From Mycetocola tolaasinivorans (GTDB taxonomy: Bacteria; Actinomycetota; Actinomycetes; Actinomycetales; Microbacteriaceae): 64,000 nucleotides of DNA. A program made the translations under genes and the position numbers. This document shows positions 24,631 through 33,890 of the stretch, piece after piece. Under the pieces are notes generated by a model, which searched no databases, had not been told where the DNA came from, and worked only from the letters and a program-made list of their open reading frames with translations. Position 1 is the stretch's first letter. The number at the start of each line of letters is the position of its first letter. Location of the stretch: assembly GCF_003667565.1 (NCBI RefSeq), contig NZ_RCUX01000008.1:62001-126000 (forward strand). The letters are read 5' to 3'.

Positions 24631-25759
24631 GGGTCTCACCCGAATCGGCAGCGGGTGCCGCGGGCTTTTCGGCGGCGGCGTCACGGCGGACAACCTCGGC
24701 TCGCACCAGCGGAATCACGTAGCGACCGAAGTCGATGGTGTCGTCCACGTAGTCGTATCCACGGGCGGAGATGATGTCCACGCCCAGGTCAATGTAGTCG
24801 AGCAGAGCGGCCGCGACCGTCTCCGGGGTGCCCACCAGCGCATTCGAGTTTCCGCGGCCACCGGTGGCGGCGGCAACCGGCGTCCACAGGGCGCGGTCGA
24901 AGCGATCGCCACGATCGGCGATCGACAGCAACCGCTGCGAACCGGAGTTTTCGGGGTTACGAAGGTCACCCGCGAACGATGCCGGTAGCGCGCTGGTGCG
25001 GCTCTGGATCTGGCCGAGGATGCGCTCGGCCTTCTCCCAGGCCAGCTCCTCAGTTGCGCCCAGGATCGGGCGGAACGCCACCTGAATCTTCGGCCGCTGC
25101 GTGCGCCCGGCGGCGAGCGCCGCGTCCGTCACGGTCTTTATCTGCTCGGCGGTGTCGGCCAGCGGCTCGCCCCAGAGCGCGTAGATGTCGCTCTGCGCGG
25201 CGCCGATCGCGTAGGCCGCGGGCGAGGAGCCCCCGAAGGAAACCTGCGGGCCGCCGGGCTGGGCCGCCCAGATGTCGCTCACGAAGTTTTCGATTCGGTA
25301 GTGGTCGCCGTCGAAGCTGAACGGTTCGTGACTGGTCCAGGCCTGACGCAGAATCTGAATGTACTCCCCGGTGCGGGCGTAGCGCTCGTCCTTGCTGAGG
25401 AAGTCGCCCTCGGCGGCCTGGTCGGCGGTGGATCCACCGGTGATGATGTGCACGTTCAGTCGACCATCGCTGATCTGGTCGAGGGTCGCGATGACCTTCG
25501 CCGCATAGGTCGGTGCCGAGACGTTCGGGCGGTGCGCGAGCAGCAGCTTCAGGTGATCGAGCTTCGAGGCCACGTACGCGGCGATGGTCGCGGGATCCGG
25601 GGAGCCCGAGTGGTAGGCGAAGAGGATGCGGTCCCAGCCGTTGTCCTCGTGAGCTCGCGCCAAACGCAGCGTGAAGTCCTTGTCGAAGCTGGCGCCGCTG
25701 CGTGCACGGGTCTCGCTTCCATCATTGAGTGCGGCGATGCCGAGAAATTCGATGGGCAC
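24617..25759 (-). CDS. LLM-class flavin-dependent monooxygenase (SsuD-like)
   Basis: A 380-residue luciferase-like monooxygenase. Features of the alkanesulfonate monooxygenase branch: the N-terminal IEFLGIAALNDGSE, RPNVSAPTYAAKVIATLDQI, and the phosphate-binding HIITGGSTADQAAEGDFLSK, plus ERYARTGEYIQILRQAWTS. It uses reduced flavin and oxygen to cleave C-S or similar bonds; a separate flavin reductase is not seen here. It is the first gene of the operon, so the whole set probably breaks down one imported amino-acid-like compound. Confidence 0.9.
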   Translation of the reverse strand: MPIEFLGIAALNDGSETRARSGASFDKDFTLRLARAHEDNGWDRILFAYHSGSPDPATIAAYVASKLDHLKLLLAHRPNVSAPTYAAKVIATLDQISDGRLNVHIITGGSTADQAAEGDFLSKDERYARTGEYIQILRQAWTSHEPFSFDGDHYRIENFVSDIWAAQPGGPQVSFGGSSPAAYAIGAAQSDIYALWGEPLADTAEQIKTVTDAALAAGRTQRPKIQVAFRPILGATEELAWEKAERILGQIQSRTSALPASFAGDLRNPENSGSQRLLSIADRGDRFDRALWTPVAAATGGRGNSNALVGTPETVAAALLDYIDLGVDIISARGYDYVDDTIDFGRYVIPLVRAEVVRRDAAAEKPAAPAADSGETRDAA

Positions 25760-25938
25760 GGTCTTTCCTTTCCGTTTCGGTGGTTCACTCGCGATCAGCC
25801 TGGCCGGTCGTGGTGCGGTTGCGAGACGCTAACACCGGATTCCGCCGCTCGACAATGGCCCCCATTCACAGTTCGTCACGCGCCAGCGTGGGAGGTCACA
25901 CAGCGGATTTTTTCGCGCGGGGTGATTAGCCTGCTGGA

Positions 25939-28161
25939 ATGTCAGACCCCATCACTTCGTCCCCGTCCTCCCCCGCCGTCTCGATCGCCGTGATCGGTGC
26001 CGGGCCGCGCGCGGTGGGCGTTATCGAGCGGATTGCCGCGAATCTTGACGAGCTCTGGACGCCCGGAACACCCCTCGAGGTGCACCTGATTGATCCGCAT
26101 CCGGCCGGCCCCGGGCGTATCTGGCGCTTTGCCCAGTCTCCGCTGTTGAAGCTGAACTCGATGGCGGCGGACGTCACGATGTTCACCGATGAGACCTCCA
26201 CAATCGAGGGCCCGGTGCGTCCCGGCCCCGCGCTGGTGGAGTGGGCGGCGCGGGTCAGTGCGGGCGAAATCACCCTGCCCGCGGCGGGGCCTGGTGGCGC
26301 AGCCGGTCTCGACGATGCGCTGTGGCGCGAGGTGCGGGCGCTCGGGCCGGCCAGCTTCCCCACCCGCAGGCTGCAGAGCCTGTATCTACGCTGGTTCTTT
26401 GAGGGCGCCCTCGCCGAGCTGGGGGTGGATGTCAGCGTACGCGAGCACCGGGCGCGTGCACTGGACGTAGAGGACACCGCGGACACCCGGCAGCGCGTCC
26501 GTCTCGATGATGGGTCCGAACTCACCGCGGATCTCGTGCTCTACTCCCTCGGCCACACCGGGGTGACCGCCGAACCCGCGCACGCCCGGCTCGCCGACTT
26601 CGCCGCGCGCCACGATCGCTACTACCTCCCGCCGGCGTTCACCGCAGATGCGGATACCCGCCCGATCGCGGCCGGCGAGCGGGTGCTGGTGCGCGGGTTT
26701 GGCCTCGCCGCGGTGGACCTCATCGTGCTGCTCACGGAGGGCCGCGGCGGCGAGTTTGTGCGTTCCGAAGACGGCGGATCGCTCACGTATGTGCCCTCCG
26801 GCGAGGAACCAAAAATCGTTGTGGGATCCCGCCGCGGGGTGCCATATCACTCCAAGATTGGTTCGGCCATCGTTGGCGAGGCTCCCGCCCCGCGTTTTCT
26901 CACGCCCGCAATCGCCGCCGAGCTCGAGGCCCACAGCGAATCGCTCGACTTCGGGCGAGACATCTGGCCCCTGATCGCGAAGGACATGCTCTGGGGCTAC
27001 TATCGCGAGCTCTTTACCGGGCATGCGGATCGGGTGTCCGGCAGCTGGCAGGACTTCGCCCGCGCGTACGAGGGCATCGATCCGCGAGCGGTGATCCTGG
27101 CGGGCCCCTCGGCCGGGGCCGCCGAGAAGACCGGCACCGCGACCGGCACCGCCGCCGATGCCACGGCCGGTACCCGGGCCAGCACTACCGCCGGTCGCAC
27201 GAGCGGGCATCCCGTTCCGCGGGGCACCGACCCCGCCGAGGAGGCACGGCTGCGCGCCGAAGCCCGGGCACTGACCGAACTCATCGAGTCCCGGGTGCCG
27301 CACGAGATTGATCGCCTGTTCCTACCCGAACTGGATCGCCCCCTCGCCGATGCCCGGTTCGACACCGCGGAGGATCTTCAGGCGGCGGTGCGCGCGTACA
27401 TTCGGCGTGACCTCACGCTGCGCACCCGCCCCGAGCACAGTGCCACGCTGGGCCTGTTTCTCTCGATCCTGACCTCGATGTTCGTTTTTGCCGAGCTGGT
27501 GGCCTCGCCGAAGTGGACCGCGAACTCCCGGGTTTCCGACATTCACGGCTGGTGGCAGGGCTACTTCTCCTTCATCGCGAGCGGCCCGCCCGCACACCGG
27601 CTGGAGGAGCTGCTTGCGCTCTCGGAGGCGGGCATCGTCGATTTCCTGGGCGGTGAAATCTGGGTTGATACCGACGAGGTGGGCGGGGTGTTCCGTGCGG
27701 GAAGCGCGAACCACCAGCGCATCGTGACCGCCACCGCACTGGTGGATGCCCGCCTGCCCGACACCAGTATCGCCCGCAGCGACAGCGAGATTCTGCTGAA
27801 CCTGCTCGGATCGGGCCATGGAATCGAGGAGATCGCACGCGATCCCGAGGCACCGCCCGGTAACATCGGCGGGGTGAACACCACCATCCAGTCCGCGGCC
27901 ACCGGACGGCTCACCGTGCGCGCGGCGGATCGCCGCGTGGTGCGCTCCTCGGGCACACCCTCCGAGCGGCGCTATGCCATCGGCCCGTACACGAACTCGC
28001 CGTTTGTAGGTGCGTTCTCGCGCCCACGCACAAACGCGGTGGCGTTCCGCGAAAATGATCGAGTCGCCCGAGCCCTCCTCGCGCACGCGGCCGAAATTGC
28101 ACGGGTGAGGTCCGAGGTTTTTGAGCCCGAGCTCATCGGGACCGCGGCGGAGTCTCGATGA
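25939..28161 (+). CDS. FAD/NAD(P)-binding protein (NAD_binding_9 type)
   Basis: A 740-residue flavoprotein. The Rossmann FAD site is at the N-terminus (VSIAVIGAGPRAVGVIERIA), and PHPAGPGRIWRFAQSPLLKL follows as in PF13454 proteins. It has a long Ala/Thr/Gly-rich insert (about residues 390-420) before a helical C-terminal half. Such proteins often occur with amino-acid or siderophore hydroxylases; the reaction here is unknown. It is divergent from the monooxygenase operon and overlaps the next flavoprotein gene by four bases. Confidence 0.78.
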   Translation: MSDPITSSPSSPAVSIAVIGAGPRAVGVIERIAANLDELWTPGTPLEVHLIDPHPAGPGRIWRFAQSPLLKLNSMAADVTMFTDETSTIEGPVRPGPALVEWAARVSAGEITLPAAGPGGAAGLDDALWREVRALGPASFPTRRLQSLYLRWFFEGALAELGVDVSVREHRARALDVEDTADTRQRVRLDDGSELTADLVLYSLGHTGVTAEPAHARLADFAARHDRYYLPPAFTADADTRPIAAGERVLVRGFGLAAVDLIVLLTEGRGGEFVRSEDGGSLTYVPSGEEPKIVVGSRRGVPYHSKIGSAIVGEAPAPRFLTPAIAAELEAHSESLDFGRDIWPLIAKDMLWGYYRELFTGHADRVSGSWQDFARAYEGIDPRAVILAGPSAGAAEKTGTATGTAADATAGTRASTTAGRTSGHPVPRGTDPAEEARLRAEARALTELIESRVPHEIDRLFLPELDRPLADARFDTAEDLQAAVRAYIRRDLTLRTRPEHSATLGLFLSILTSMFVFAELVASPKWTANSRVSDIHGWWQGYFSFIASGPPAHRLEELLALSEAGIVDFLGGEIWVDTDEVGGVFRAGSANHQRIVTATALVDARLPDTSIARSDSEILLNLLGSGHGIEEIARDPEAPPGNIGGVNTTIQSAATGRLTVRAADRRVVRSSGTPSERRYAIGPYTNSPFVGAFSRPRTNAVAFRENDRVARALLAHAAEIARVRSEVFEPELIGTAAESR

Positions 28162-29306
28162 CCGAGACCGTCGACACCGTCGTGGTCGGCGGCGGGGCGA
28201 TGGGCTCCGCCGCGGCGCGCGAGCTGGCCCGCCGCGGCATAGAGGTGATCCTGCTGGAGCGGTTCTTCCCCGGTCACACGCGGGGTGCGTCCCACGGGGC
28301 CTCGCGCAATTTCAACCTGTCCTACGCCGAGCCGGTGTACCTCGACATGCTCGCCGCGGCCCTACCCGCCTGGCGCGAGCTCGAGGCGGAGACCGGAACC
28401 GCGCTGCTTGATCAGGTGGGGGTGGTCAATCACGGACACAACCCGGCCTTCGATGCGGTGGCCGAGATGCTTCCCACGTTTGGATTCGACGCCCGGTTCC
28501 TCGATCTCGCCGAGGCGGGGCGGCGCTGGCCCGGCATCCGATTCGATCAGCGCGTGCTCTACACCCCGCAGGCCGGGCGACTCAACGCCGACGCCGCGGT
28601 GGCCGCACTCCAGAAATCGGCCCGAACGCACGGCGCCCGGGTACGGCACGGCTCCCGCGCCACCCGTATCACGGTGCTCGGGGAGGACCGCGTGCGCATC
28701 GAGGTGGTGCGGCAGGGCCCCGATGGCGAACGGATCGCCGACCCCGAGATCATCGAGGCTCGGCGCGCGGTGGTCACCCTGGGTGCCTGGACCACCCGGC
28801 TTCTGGGGGACGCCCTCGCGCTGCCCACCCTCACGGTCACGCAGGAGCAGCCCGCCCACTTTGCCGAGCGTGAGCCGGGCCTGATTTGGCCAGGATTCAA
28901 CCACACGCCCGCACCCGGCGATGAGCGCTACGGATACTGGCACACCCCCGTGTACGGCATGCAGACTCCGGGGCAGGGCATCAAGGCGGGCTGGCACGGA
29001 GTCGGTCCGCTCATCGACCCGGATCGCCGCACGTATCGCAGCGAACCCGGGCAGCTCGAAAACCTTCGCCGCTATGCGCGCGATTGGCTGCCCGGTGCCG
29101 ACGCCGAAAGCCTCACCGAGATCAGCTGCACGTACACAACCACCGCGGATTCGAACTTTGTGATCGATCGAATCGGCCCGGTCGCGGTTGGCGCGGGCTT
29201 TTCCGGGCACGGCTTCAAGTTCACCCCGGTGGTCGGCACCTATCTGGCCGACCTGGTGCAGGATCGCGAAGCACCGAGTCTGTTCGCCCTCGACGCCCGG
29301 CGATAG
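28158..29306 (+). CDS. FAD-dependent amine oxidase, N-methyltryptophan/sarcosine-oxidase-like (SolA family)
   Basis: A 382-residue DAO-family oxidase. The FAD site is DTVVVGGGAMGSAAARELAR. ASHGASRNFNLSYAEPVYLD corresponds to the substrate-binding His/Arg region of monomeric sarcosine oxidase. GIKAGWHG retains the Lys used for oxygen activation, and ISCTYTTTADSNFVIDR retains the Cys that binds FAD covalently in that family. It demethylates or deaminates a secondary amino acid with release of hydrogen peroxide; the exact substrate is not known. It is coupled to the flavoprotein upstream. Confidence 0.84.
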   Translation: MTETVDTVVVGGGAMGSAAARELARRGIEVILLERFFPGHTRGASHGASRNFNLSYAEPVYLDMLAAALPAWRELEAETGTALLDQVGVVNHGHNPAFDAVAEMLPTFGFDARFLDLAEAGRRWPGIRFDQRVLYTPQAGRLNADAAVAALQKSARTHGARVRHGSRATRITVLGEDRVRIEVVRQGPDGERIADPEIIEARRAVVTLGAWTTRLLGDALALPTLTVTQEQPAHFAEREPGLIWPGFNHTPAPGDERYGYWHTPVYGMQTPGQGIKAGWHGVGPLIDPDRRTYRSEPGQLENLRRYARDWLPGADAESLTEISCTYTTTADSNFVIDRIGPVAVGAGFSGHGFKFTPVVGTYLADLVQDREAPSLFALDARR

Positions 29307-29321
29307 GATCGGCTGCCGCGG

Positions 29322-29933
29322 CTAGGCCGCAGTGCTTTCCCCGGAGAGCAGGTGGCTAAATGCCACGCGTGCCTCGGCGCGCTCGGCATCGTATCCCCGC
29401 TGAATGTCCTCGGCCTCGAGCGGTGCCTCGGTGAGCGACTTCGCGAAACCGTACACGCCGATCTCGTCGGCGGTGGCGTCGACGTCAAACAGCGGCGTCC
29501 AGCCGGCACCGAGGTACAGGCGCACGGCCTCGGGCTGACGCGGGCCGGTGGTCAGATACGAGCGGACGTATCCGCGGCGACGCGATTCGTCTTCCAGCTC
29601 GGTGAGCACCCGCTTGGCGAGGCCCTGCCGGCGGTGGGCCGAAGACGCCCAGATGCGCTTGAGTTCGGTGGTGCGGTCGTCAAGAATCTTGAATGCGCCG
29701 CCCGCCACGGCCACACCGTCGCGCAGCAGGAGCACGAAGGCACCGAGCGGCGGCAGGAAGGTCTCGGCCGGATAGCGGTACAGCTCGGCCGAGGCGGGCT
29801 CACCAAAAATGCTGCCGTAACGCTGATCGTACTCCTCGGCGAGCTCGGTAAAGAGCGGCAGCGCGCGCGGGTCCTCGGGCGAGACGTAGACGAATTCTTC
29901 GCGCGCGGGGGTGGTGTTTTCGGGCAGTGACAC
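29322..29933 (-). CDS. GNAT-family N-acetyltransferase (paralogue of 23893-24630)
   Basis: A 203-residue acetyltransferase. Motif A is HRRQGLAKRVLTELEDESRR, with preceding strands FVLLLRDGVAVAGGAFKILD and TELKRIWASSAH. It aligns through nearly the whole domain with the GNAT of the monooxygenase operon, sharing REEFVYV, GEPAS and the stretch YLTTGPRQPEAVRLYL, so the two arose by duplication. It stands alone, convergent with the oxidase gene. The paralogues bracket the module, which suggests shared substrate. Confidence 0.85.
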   Translation of the reverse strand: MSLPENTTPAREEFVYVSPEDPRALPLFTELAEEYDQRYGSIFGEPASAELYRYPAETFLPPLGAFVLLLRDGVAVAGGAFKILDDRTTELKRIWASSAHRRQGLAKRVLTELEDESRRRGYVRSYLTTGPRQPEAVRLYLGAGWTPLFDVDATADEIGVYGFAKSLTEAPLEAEDIQRGYDAERAEARVAFSHLLSGESTAA

Positions 29934-29978
29934 GGGTACTCCAGGGTGTGATGAGGGGGCGGCGCTTTGGAGCGGGGC

Positions 29979-31259
29979 CTAGTGATCGTAGGGTTCGATG
30001 TGGTCGCGGACGATGCCGTGTGGCGGCACCGAGGGGGTCGGAGCGGCGCGGTCCAGGAGCGAGGCCGACATGATGGCGGCGGAGCCAAACCGGGCACGCA
30101 GCGAGTCGATCGTGGTTTCGGCCTCCCGCCACTCCTCGTCGGGATCCCAGAGGGCGGCACGCGGATCGGTTCCGGTCTGGAGCTGTTCCCCGCGCACACC
30201 GATCAGGCGCACCGGCCGGCCGGCGATCTCGAGGGCATCCACCATATCGCTGGCCTCCTCGTAGATGCGCCGGGCCACGTGGGTGGGTTCGGCGAGGGTG
30301 CGCGAGCGCGAGAGGGTGGTGAAGTCGTCAAAGCGCACCTTGATCGCGACCGTGCGCGCCGACATCTCGGCCGCGCGCAGCCGCGCCGCAACGCGGTCGC
30401 TCAGGCCGAGTAGCTCGCGTCGGATCGCCCGCGGGTCGGTGATCGAGTGCTCAAACGTGACCTCGTGCCCGATGCTCTTCTCGGCCGCAACCGCGGGTTC
30501 GACCCGGCGCGGGTCGTGCCCGCGAGCCAGCTGCTGCAGCTTGAGGGCCGTGGCGGGGCCCACCGCACGCACGAGCTGACGCTCGGGGGCATCGGCCACA
30601 TCGGCCACCGTGCGCAGAGCGAGACGTTCGAGGGACTCCGCGGTCTTCGCCCCCACTCCCCAGAGGGCGCGGATAGGCAGCGGGCGAAGGAAGGCGACCG
30701 TCTCGGACTTCGGGATCACGAGCAGGCCGTCCGGCTTGCCCTTACCCGAGGCGATCTTGGCCACGAACTTGGTGGCGGCGATGCCCACGGTGCAGGCGAG
30801 CCCGGTCTGTTCCCGTACCCGACGCCGGATCTCGTGCCCGATCTCGGTGGGGCTGCCCAGAAGGCGACGCGCGCCCGAGACATCGAGGAAGGCCTCGTCG
30901 ATGCCGAGGACCTCGACCATGGGTGTCATCTCGCGGAAGATGTTCATCACGATGCCGGAGTAGTGCCGGTAGGCGGTGAAATCGGGCTCGATCACGAGGA
31001 GGTTTGGGCACAGTTGCAGCGCCCGGGCCATCGGCATGGCCGCGTTGACCCCGTAGCGGCGGGCCGCATAGTTGGCGGTGGAGACCACGCTGCGCCCCGC
31101 CACGTGCCCGATCGCGACCGGGCGATGGGCGTCTTCGGGGCGATTCAGCAGCGACACGGAGGCGAAGAAGGCGTCCATATCGATGTGCATGATGGGGGTC
31201 TCGCTATCGTCGGCGTCTACCGCCGAGACCACCCGCTCACGCCCATCCTGCTTACTCAC
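29979..31259 (-). CDS. dinB: DNA polymerase IV (Y family)
   Basis: A 426-residue translesion polymerase. The catalytic carboxylates are in HIDMDAFFASV (about residues 25-35) and GIDEAFLDVSG (about 119-129), both intact. The fingers and palm contain STANYAARRYGV and VGIAATKFVAKIASGKGKPDG; the helix-hairpin-helix thumb is LRPLPIRALWGVGAKTAESL. Length is slightly over the usual 350-410 because of an extended tail. It lacks an obvious beta-clamp motif at the very end. Error-prone bypass under stress is the known family function. Confidence 0.94.
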   Translation of the reverse strand: MSKQDGRERVVSAVDADDSETPIMHIDMDAFFASVSLLNRPEDAHRPVAIGHVAGRSVVSTANYAARRYGVNAAMPMARALQLCPNLLVIEPDFTAYRHYSGIVMNIFREMTPMVEVLGIDEAFLDVSGARRLLGSPTEIGHEIRRRVREQTGLACTVGIAATKFVAKIASGKGKPDGLLVIPKSETVAFLRPLPIRALWGVGAKTAESLERLALRTVADVADAPERQLVRAVGPATALKLQQLARGHDPRRVEPAVAAEKSIGHEVTFEHSITDPRAIRRELLGLSDRVAARLRAAEMSARTVAIKVRFDDFTTLSRSRTLAEPTHVARRIYEEASDMVDALEIAGRPVRLIGVRGEQLQTGTDPRAALWDPDEEWREAETTIDSLRARFGSAAIMSASLLDRAAPTPSVPPHGIVRDHIEPYDH

Positions 31260-31321
31260 GCTTCCATTGTCCCACTCACCCCCGACATTGCGACCGAGAG
31301 TGAGCTGAGTGCCGGAGCTGG

Positions 31322-32626
31322 CTACCGCCGCGCGGCCTCCGGCACCGTGATCGGGCCGGTTCTCGGCAGCCCGATCCCGCAGGATCCCGCGTCCAGGGAC
31401 TCCGCCGCGAAGATCCGTTCGAGGGCGAGCACGAGCCCGCCCGCGGCACCGGAGAGGTGGCCGTGATGTGGCATGGATACCTCGAGCGTGTGCGTGGCAA
31501 GCGGCAGCGAGCGCTGATACACGGCACCGCGCACCCCGGAGAGGATGTCGTCGCTGACGGCGGCAATCGAGCCGCCGAGTACGATGCGCGCCGGGTTGAA
31601 GAAGTTGACGATCCCGGCGGCGGCCTCGCCCACGGCGGAGGCGGCCTCGCGCAGGATGCGCACGGCCACCGGCTCGCCGAGGCGCACGGCCTCCTCAAAC
31701 TCGTCGAGGCCCGCATCGGTGAGCCCGAGTTCCTCGTTGCGCAGCCGTACCAGCGCCGTGGTGGTGGCGATGGTGGCGAGGCAGCCGGTGTTTCCGCAGG
31801 TGCAGGGGGCATCGCCCGCGGCTCGACTCCAGACGTGGCCGAGGTCCCCGGCCGCGTCGTTCGCCCCGCGATACGGCCGGCCATCGGCGGTGACGATGCC
31901 CGCCTCGATGCCCGAGGCCACCTTGATATAGATCAGCGGCAGCGAGCGTTCGGTTCCGCGGCGCGAGCGCGCCTCCCCGAGCGCGCGCAGCCCGACGTCT
32001 TTCTCCACGGTGACCGGGCAGCCGAGGCCACGACGAAAGGCGTCGGCGAGGGGAAACTTGGTCCAGCCCCGCAGGATCGGTGGGCGCGACATTTCGCCGC
32101 GGCGGGCGTCGACCGGGCCCGGCACACCGATCACACACATGCGCAGCGGCCCCACGCGCTCCAGGTTTTCCTTGACCAGGGCGACGCAGGCGCGCACGAG
32201 CTCGGGCACGCTGGTTTCGGGGCCGGCCGAGAGATCCAGGGTGAGCGAGCGCGAGGCGATCGTGCGCTGCTCCATGTCGTAGAGCGAGATCTGGGTCGAG
32301 GCGATTCCGAGATCGGCGACGAGCACGCTCCCGTAGGCGGGGTTCAGGGCCAGGGAATCGGAGGGCCGCCCGCGGCCGCCGGGGAGCGTCTCAGTTTCCC
32401 CCTCTCGGAGCAGCACGTTGCGCTCGAACAGGTAGTCCACACCCGTCGTGACGGTGGTGCGGGACAGACCGGTTTCGCGGGCGAGCGCCGATCGGGTGGT
32501 CGCGGTGCCGCTCGCAATCAGGCGGGCAAACGTACTCGCAGCCTCGGCGGTGGGGAGTCGGGCGGCGACGCGGGGGGCGTGCAGGCGCACCCCGCGTATT
32601 TCTGAAACGTCCTCATTGAAGTCCAT
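31322..32626 (-). CDS. ROK-family transcriptional regulator
   Basis: A 434-residue protein. N-terminal wHTH includes TTRSALARETGLSRTTVTTG (residues about 43-62), then a ROK sugar-kinase-like domain with VLVADLGIASTQISLYD and the zinc motif CTCGNTGCLATIATTT. The ATP phosphate loop is altered relative to active kinases (ADLGIASTQ instead of DxGGTK), so it is probably a regulator only. It is divergent from the aldolase/ABC operon at 32824 and likely represses it until an inducer sugar or amino-sugar binds. Confidence 0.87.
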   Translation of the reverse strand: MDFNEDVSEIRGVRLHAPRVAARLPTAEAASTFARLIASGTATTRSALARETGLSRTTVTTGVDYLFERNVLLREGETETLPGGRGRPSDSLALNPAYGSVLVADLGIASTQISLYDMEQRTIASRSLTLDLSAGPETSVPELVRACVALVKENLERVGPLRMCVIGVPGPVDARRGEMSRPPILRGWTKFPLADAFRRGLGCPVTVEKDVGLRALGEARSRRGTERSLPLIYIKVASGIEAGIVTADGRPYRGANDAAGDLGHVWSRAAGDAPCTCGNTGCLATIATTTALVRLRNEELGLTDAGLDEFEEAVRLGEPVAVRILREAASAVGEAAAGIVNFFNPARIVLGGSIAAVSDDILSGVRGAVYQRSLPLATHTLEVSMPHHGHLSGAAGGLVLALERIFAAESLDAGSCGIGLPRTGPITVPEAARR

Positions 32627-32823
32627 GCAGACACCCTATATTTATGACCGCAAAAAGCACAAGAGTGTACTTGTTGAGCATTGATTAATCTTCTACAGTC
32701 GAAAATGTGATCGGCAAGGACGCTTGACCCAGGTGTTGCGTGCCGCACTCGCCGGCCCCATCCGGGCTGGCACCCCGACCTTCGCCCTTCCCCGGGCACC
32801 GCGATAACCCAAGGAGCACCTCG
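32627..32823. promoter_or_regulatory. Divergent promoter region of the ROK gene and the aldolase/ABC operon
   Basis: A 197-bp interval, A/T-rich in its first 80 bases (about 32640-32700), then GC-rich. It must contain the promoters of both divergent transcripts and the operator of the ROK regulator. I see no long palindrome. AAGGAG at about 32811-32816 is the ribosome binding site of the aldolase gene. Confidence 0.4.
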
Positions 32824-33750
32824 ATGACGAGCAACAAACTCATGACCAACGCCGTATGGCCCGTCATGCTGACCCCGATGAACGCCGACCGCACGATCGA
32901 CTGGGCCGGCGTGGACCGCGTGACCGACTGGTACATCAACGCCGGCTGCGAGGGCCTGTTTACAAACTCGCGTTCGAGCGAGGTCGAGTTCCTCACCCCC
33001 GACGAGCGCGTCGAACTCGTCCGCCGCGTCGTGGCCCGTGCCGACGGCCGCGCCGCCGTGGTCGCCACCGGCACCTTCGGTCAGAGCGCCGCCGAGGAGA
33101 TCACCTCGATCAAGAAGGTGCACGACGCCGGTGCCGACGCCGTGGTGATCCTCACCAACCACCTGGGCGAGCCCGGTGCCTCCGAGGCCGAGTGGTCTGG
33201 CCAGCTCGAAACCATCGTCGAGGGAACCGGCGACATCAAGCTCGGCTTCTACGAGTGCCCGACCCCGTGGAAGCGCCTCATCCCGGCGAACGTCTATGGC
33301 TGGGCCGCCCACACCGGACGCTTCGTGTTCCACAAGGACGTCAGCCACTCGGTGCCGGATATGACCCGCAAGCTCGAGGCCTCCGCGGGCACCCCGCTGC
33401 GCCTCTACAACGGTCAGATCTCCTCGGTCATCGAGTCGATGGCGCTCGGTGGCCGCGGCCACTCGGGGTACGCCTCAAGCCTGTACCCCGAGCTCGTGGT
33501 GTGGCTGTGCGCGCAGAACGGCGCCGACAACGAGCAGACCCGCCTCGTGCAGCGCCTGCTGACCGTGGCCGAGCGGATGATCAACGTCAACTACCCGAGC
33601 TCGGCCAAGCAGCTGCTCGCCCAGCGCACCGGAATGCCGATCACCGCGGCCAGCCGCATGCCCGGCGCCTACCCGCTGGACGACCACGGATTTGCACCGC
33701 TGCAGAACATGACCGAACTGATCGAGTCGCTGGATCTCACCCTGGCCTAG
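32824..33750 (+). CDS. DapA/NanA-superfamily aldolase or lyase
   Basis: A 308-residue class I aldolase-fold protein. The Schiff-base lysine lies in RFVFHKDVSHS (about Lys178) and the partner Tyr in LGFYECPTPW. The loop that in DapA reads GTTGE is here TNSRSSEVEFLT, so it is not dihydrodipicolinate synthase; a sugar-acid or amino-sugar lyase is more likely. AAGGAG precedes ATG 32824 by about seven bases. It is the first gene of an operon with an ABC transporter and lies opposite a ROK regulator, which points to catabolism of the imported compound. Confidence 0.84.
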   Translation: MTSNKLMTNAVWPVMLTPMNADRTIDWAGVDRVTDWYINAGCEGLFTNSRSSEVEFLTPDERVELVRRVVARADGRAAVVATGTFGQSAAEEITSIKKVHDAGADAVVILTNHLGEPGASEAEWSGQLETIVEGTGDIKLGFYECPTPWKRLIPANVYGWAAHTGRFVFHKDVSHSVPDMTRKLEASAGTPLRLYNGQISSVIESMALGGRGHSGYASSLYPELVVWLCAQNGADNEQTRLVQRLLTVAERMINVNYPSSAKQLLAQRTGMPITAASRMPGAYPLDDHGFAPLQNMTELIESLDLTLA

Positions 33751-33890
33751 GCACCACCTTCGCCCCTCGCCGGATGGCGGCGCCGGCCCCCTCGGCCCGC
33801 CATCCGGAATCCCCTCCCCGCGACAACGATGATGTCCGTCGCTGCCGCCACCCGAGTAACCCCCGCACTACCCGTGACAAAGGAGTCAAC

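Noticed and set aside
31276-31321. A short promoter-like gap between dinB and the ROK gene as a regulatory RNA
   Set aside because: Too short and without hairpins; nothing supports a feature.
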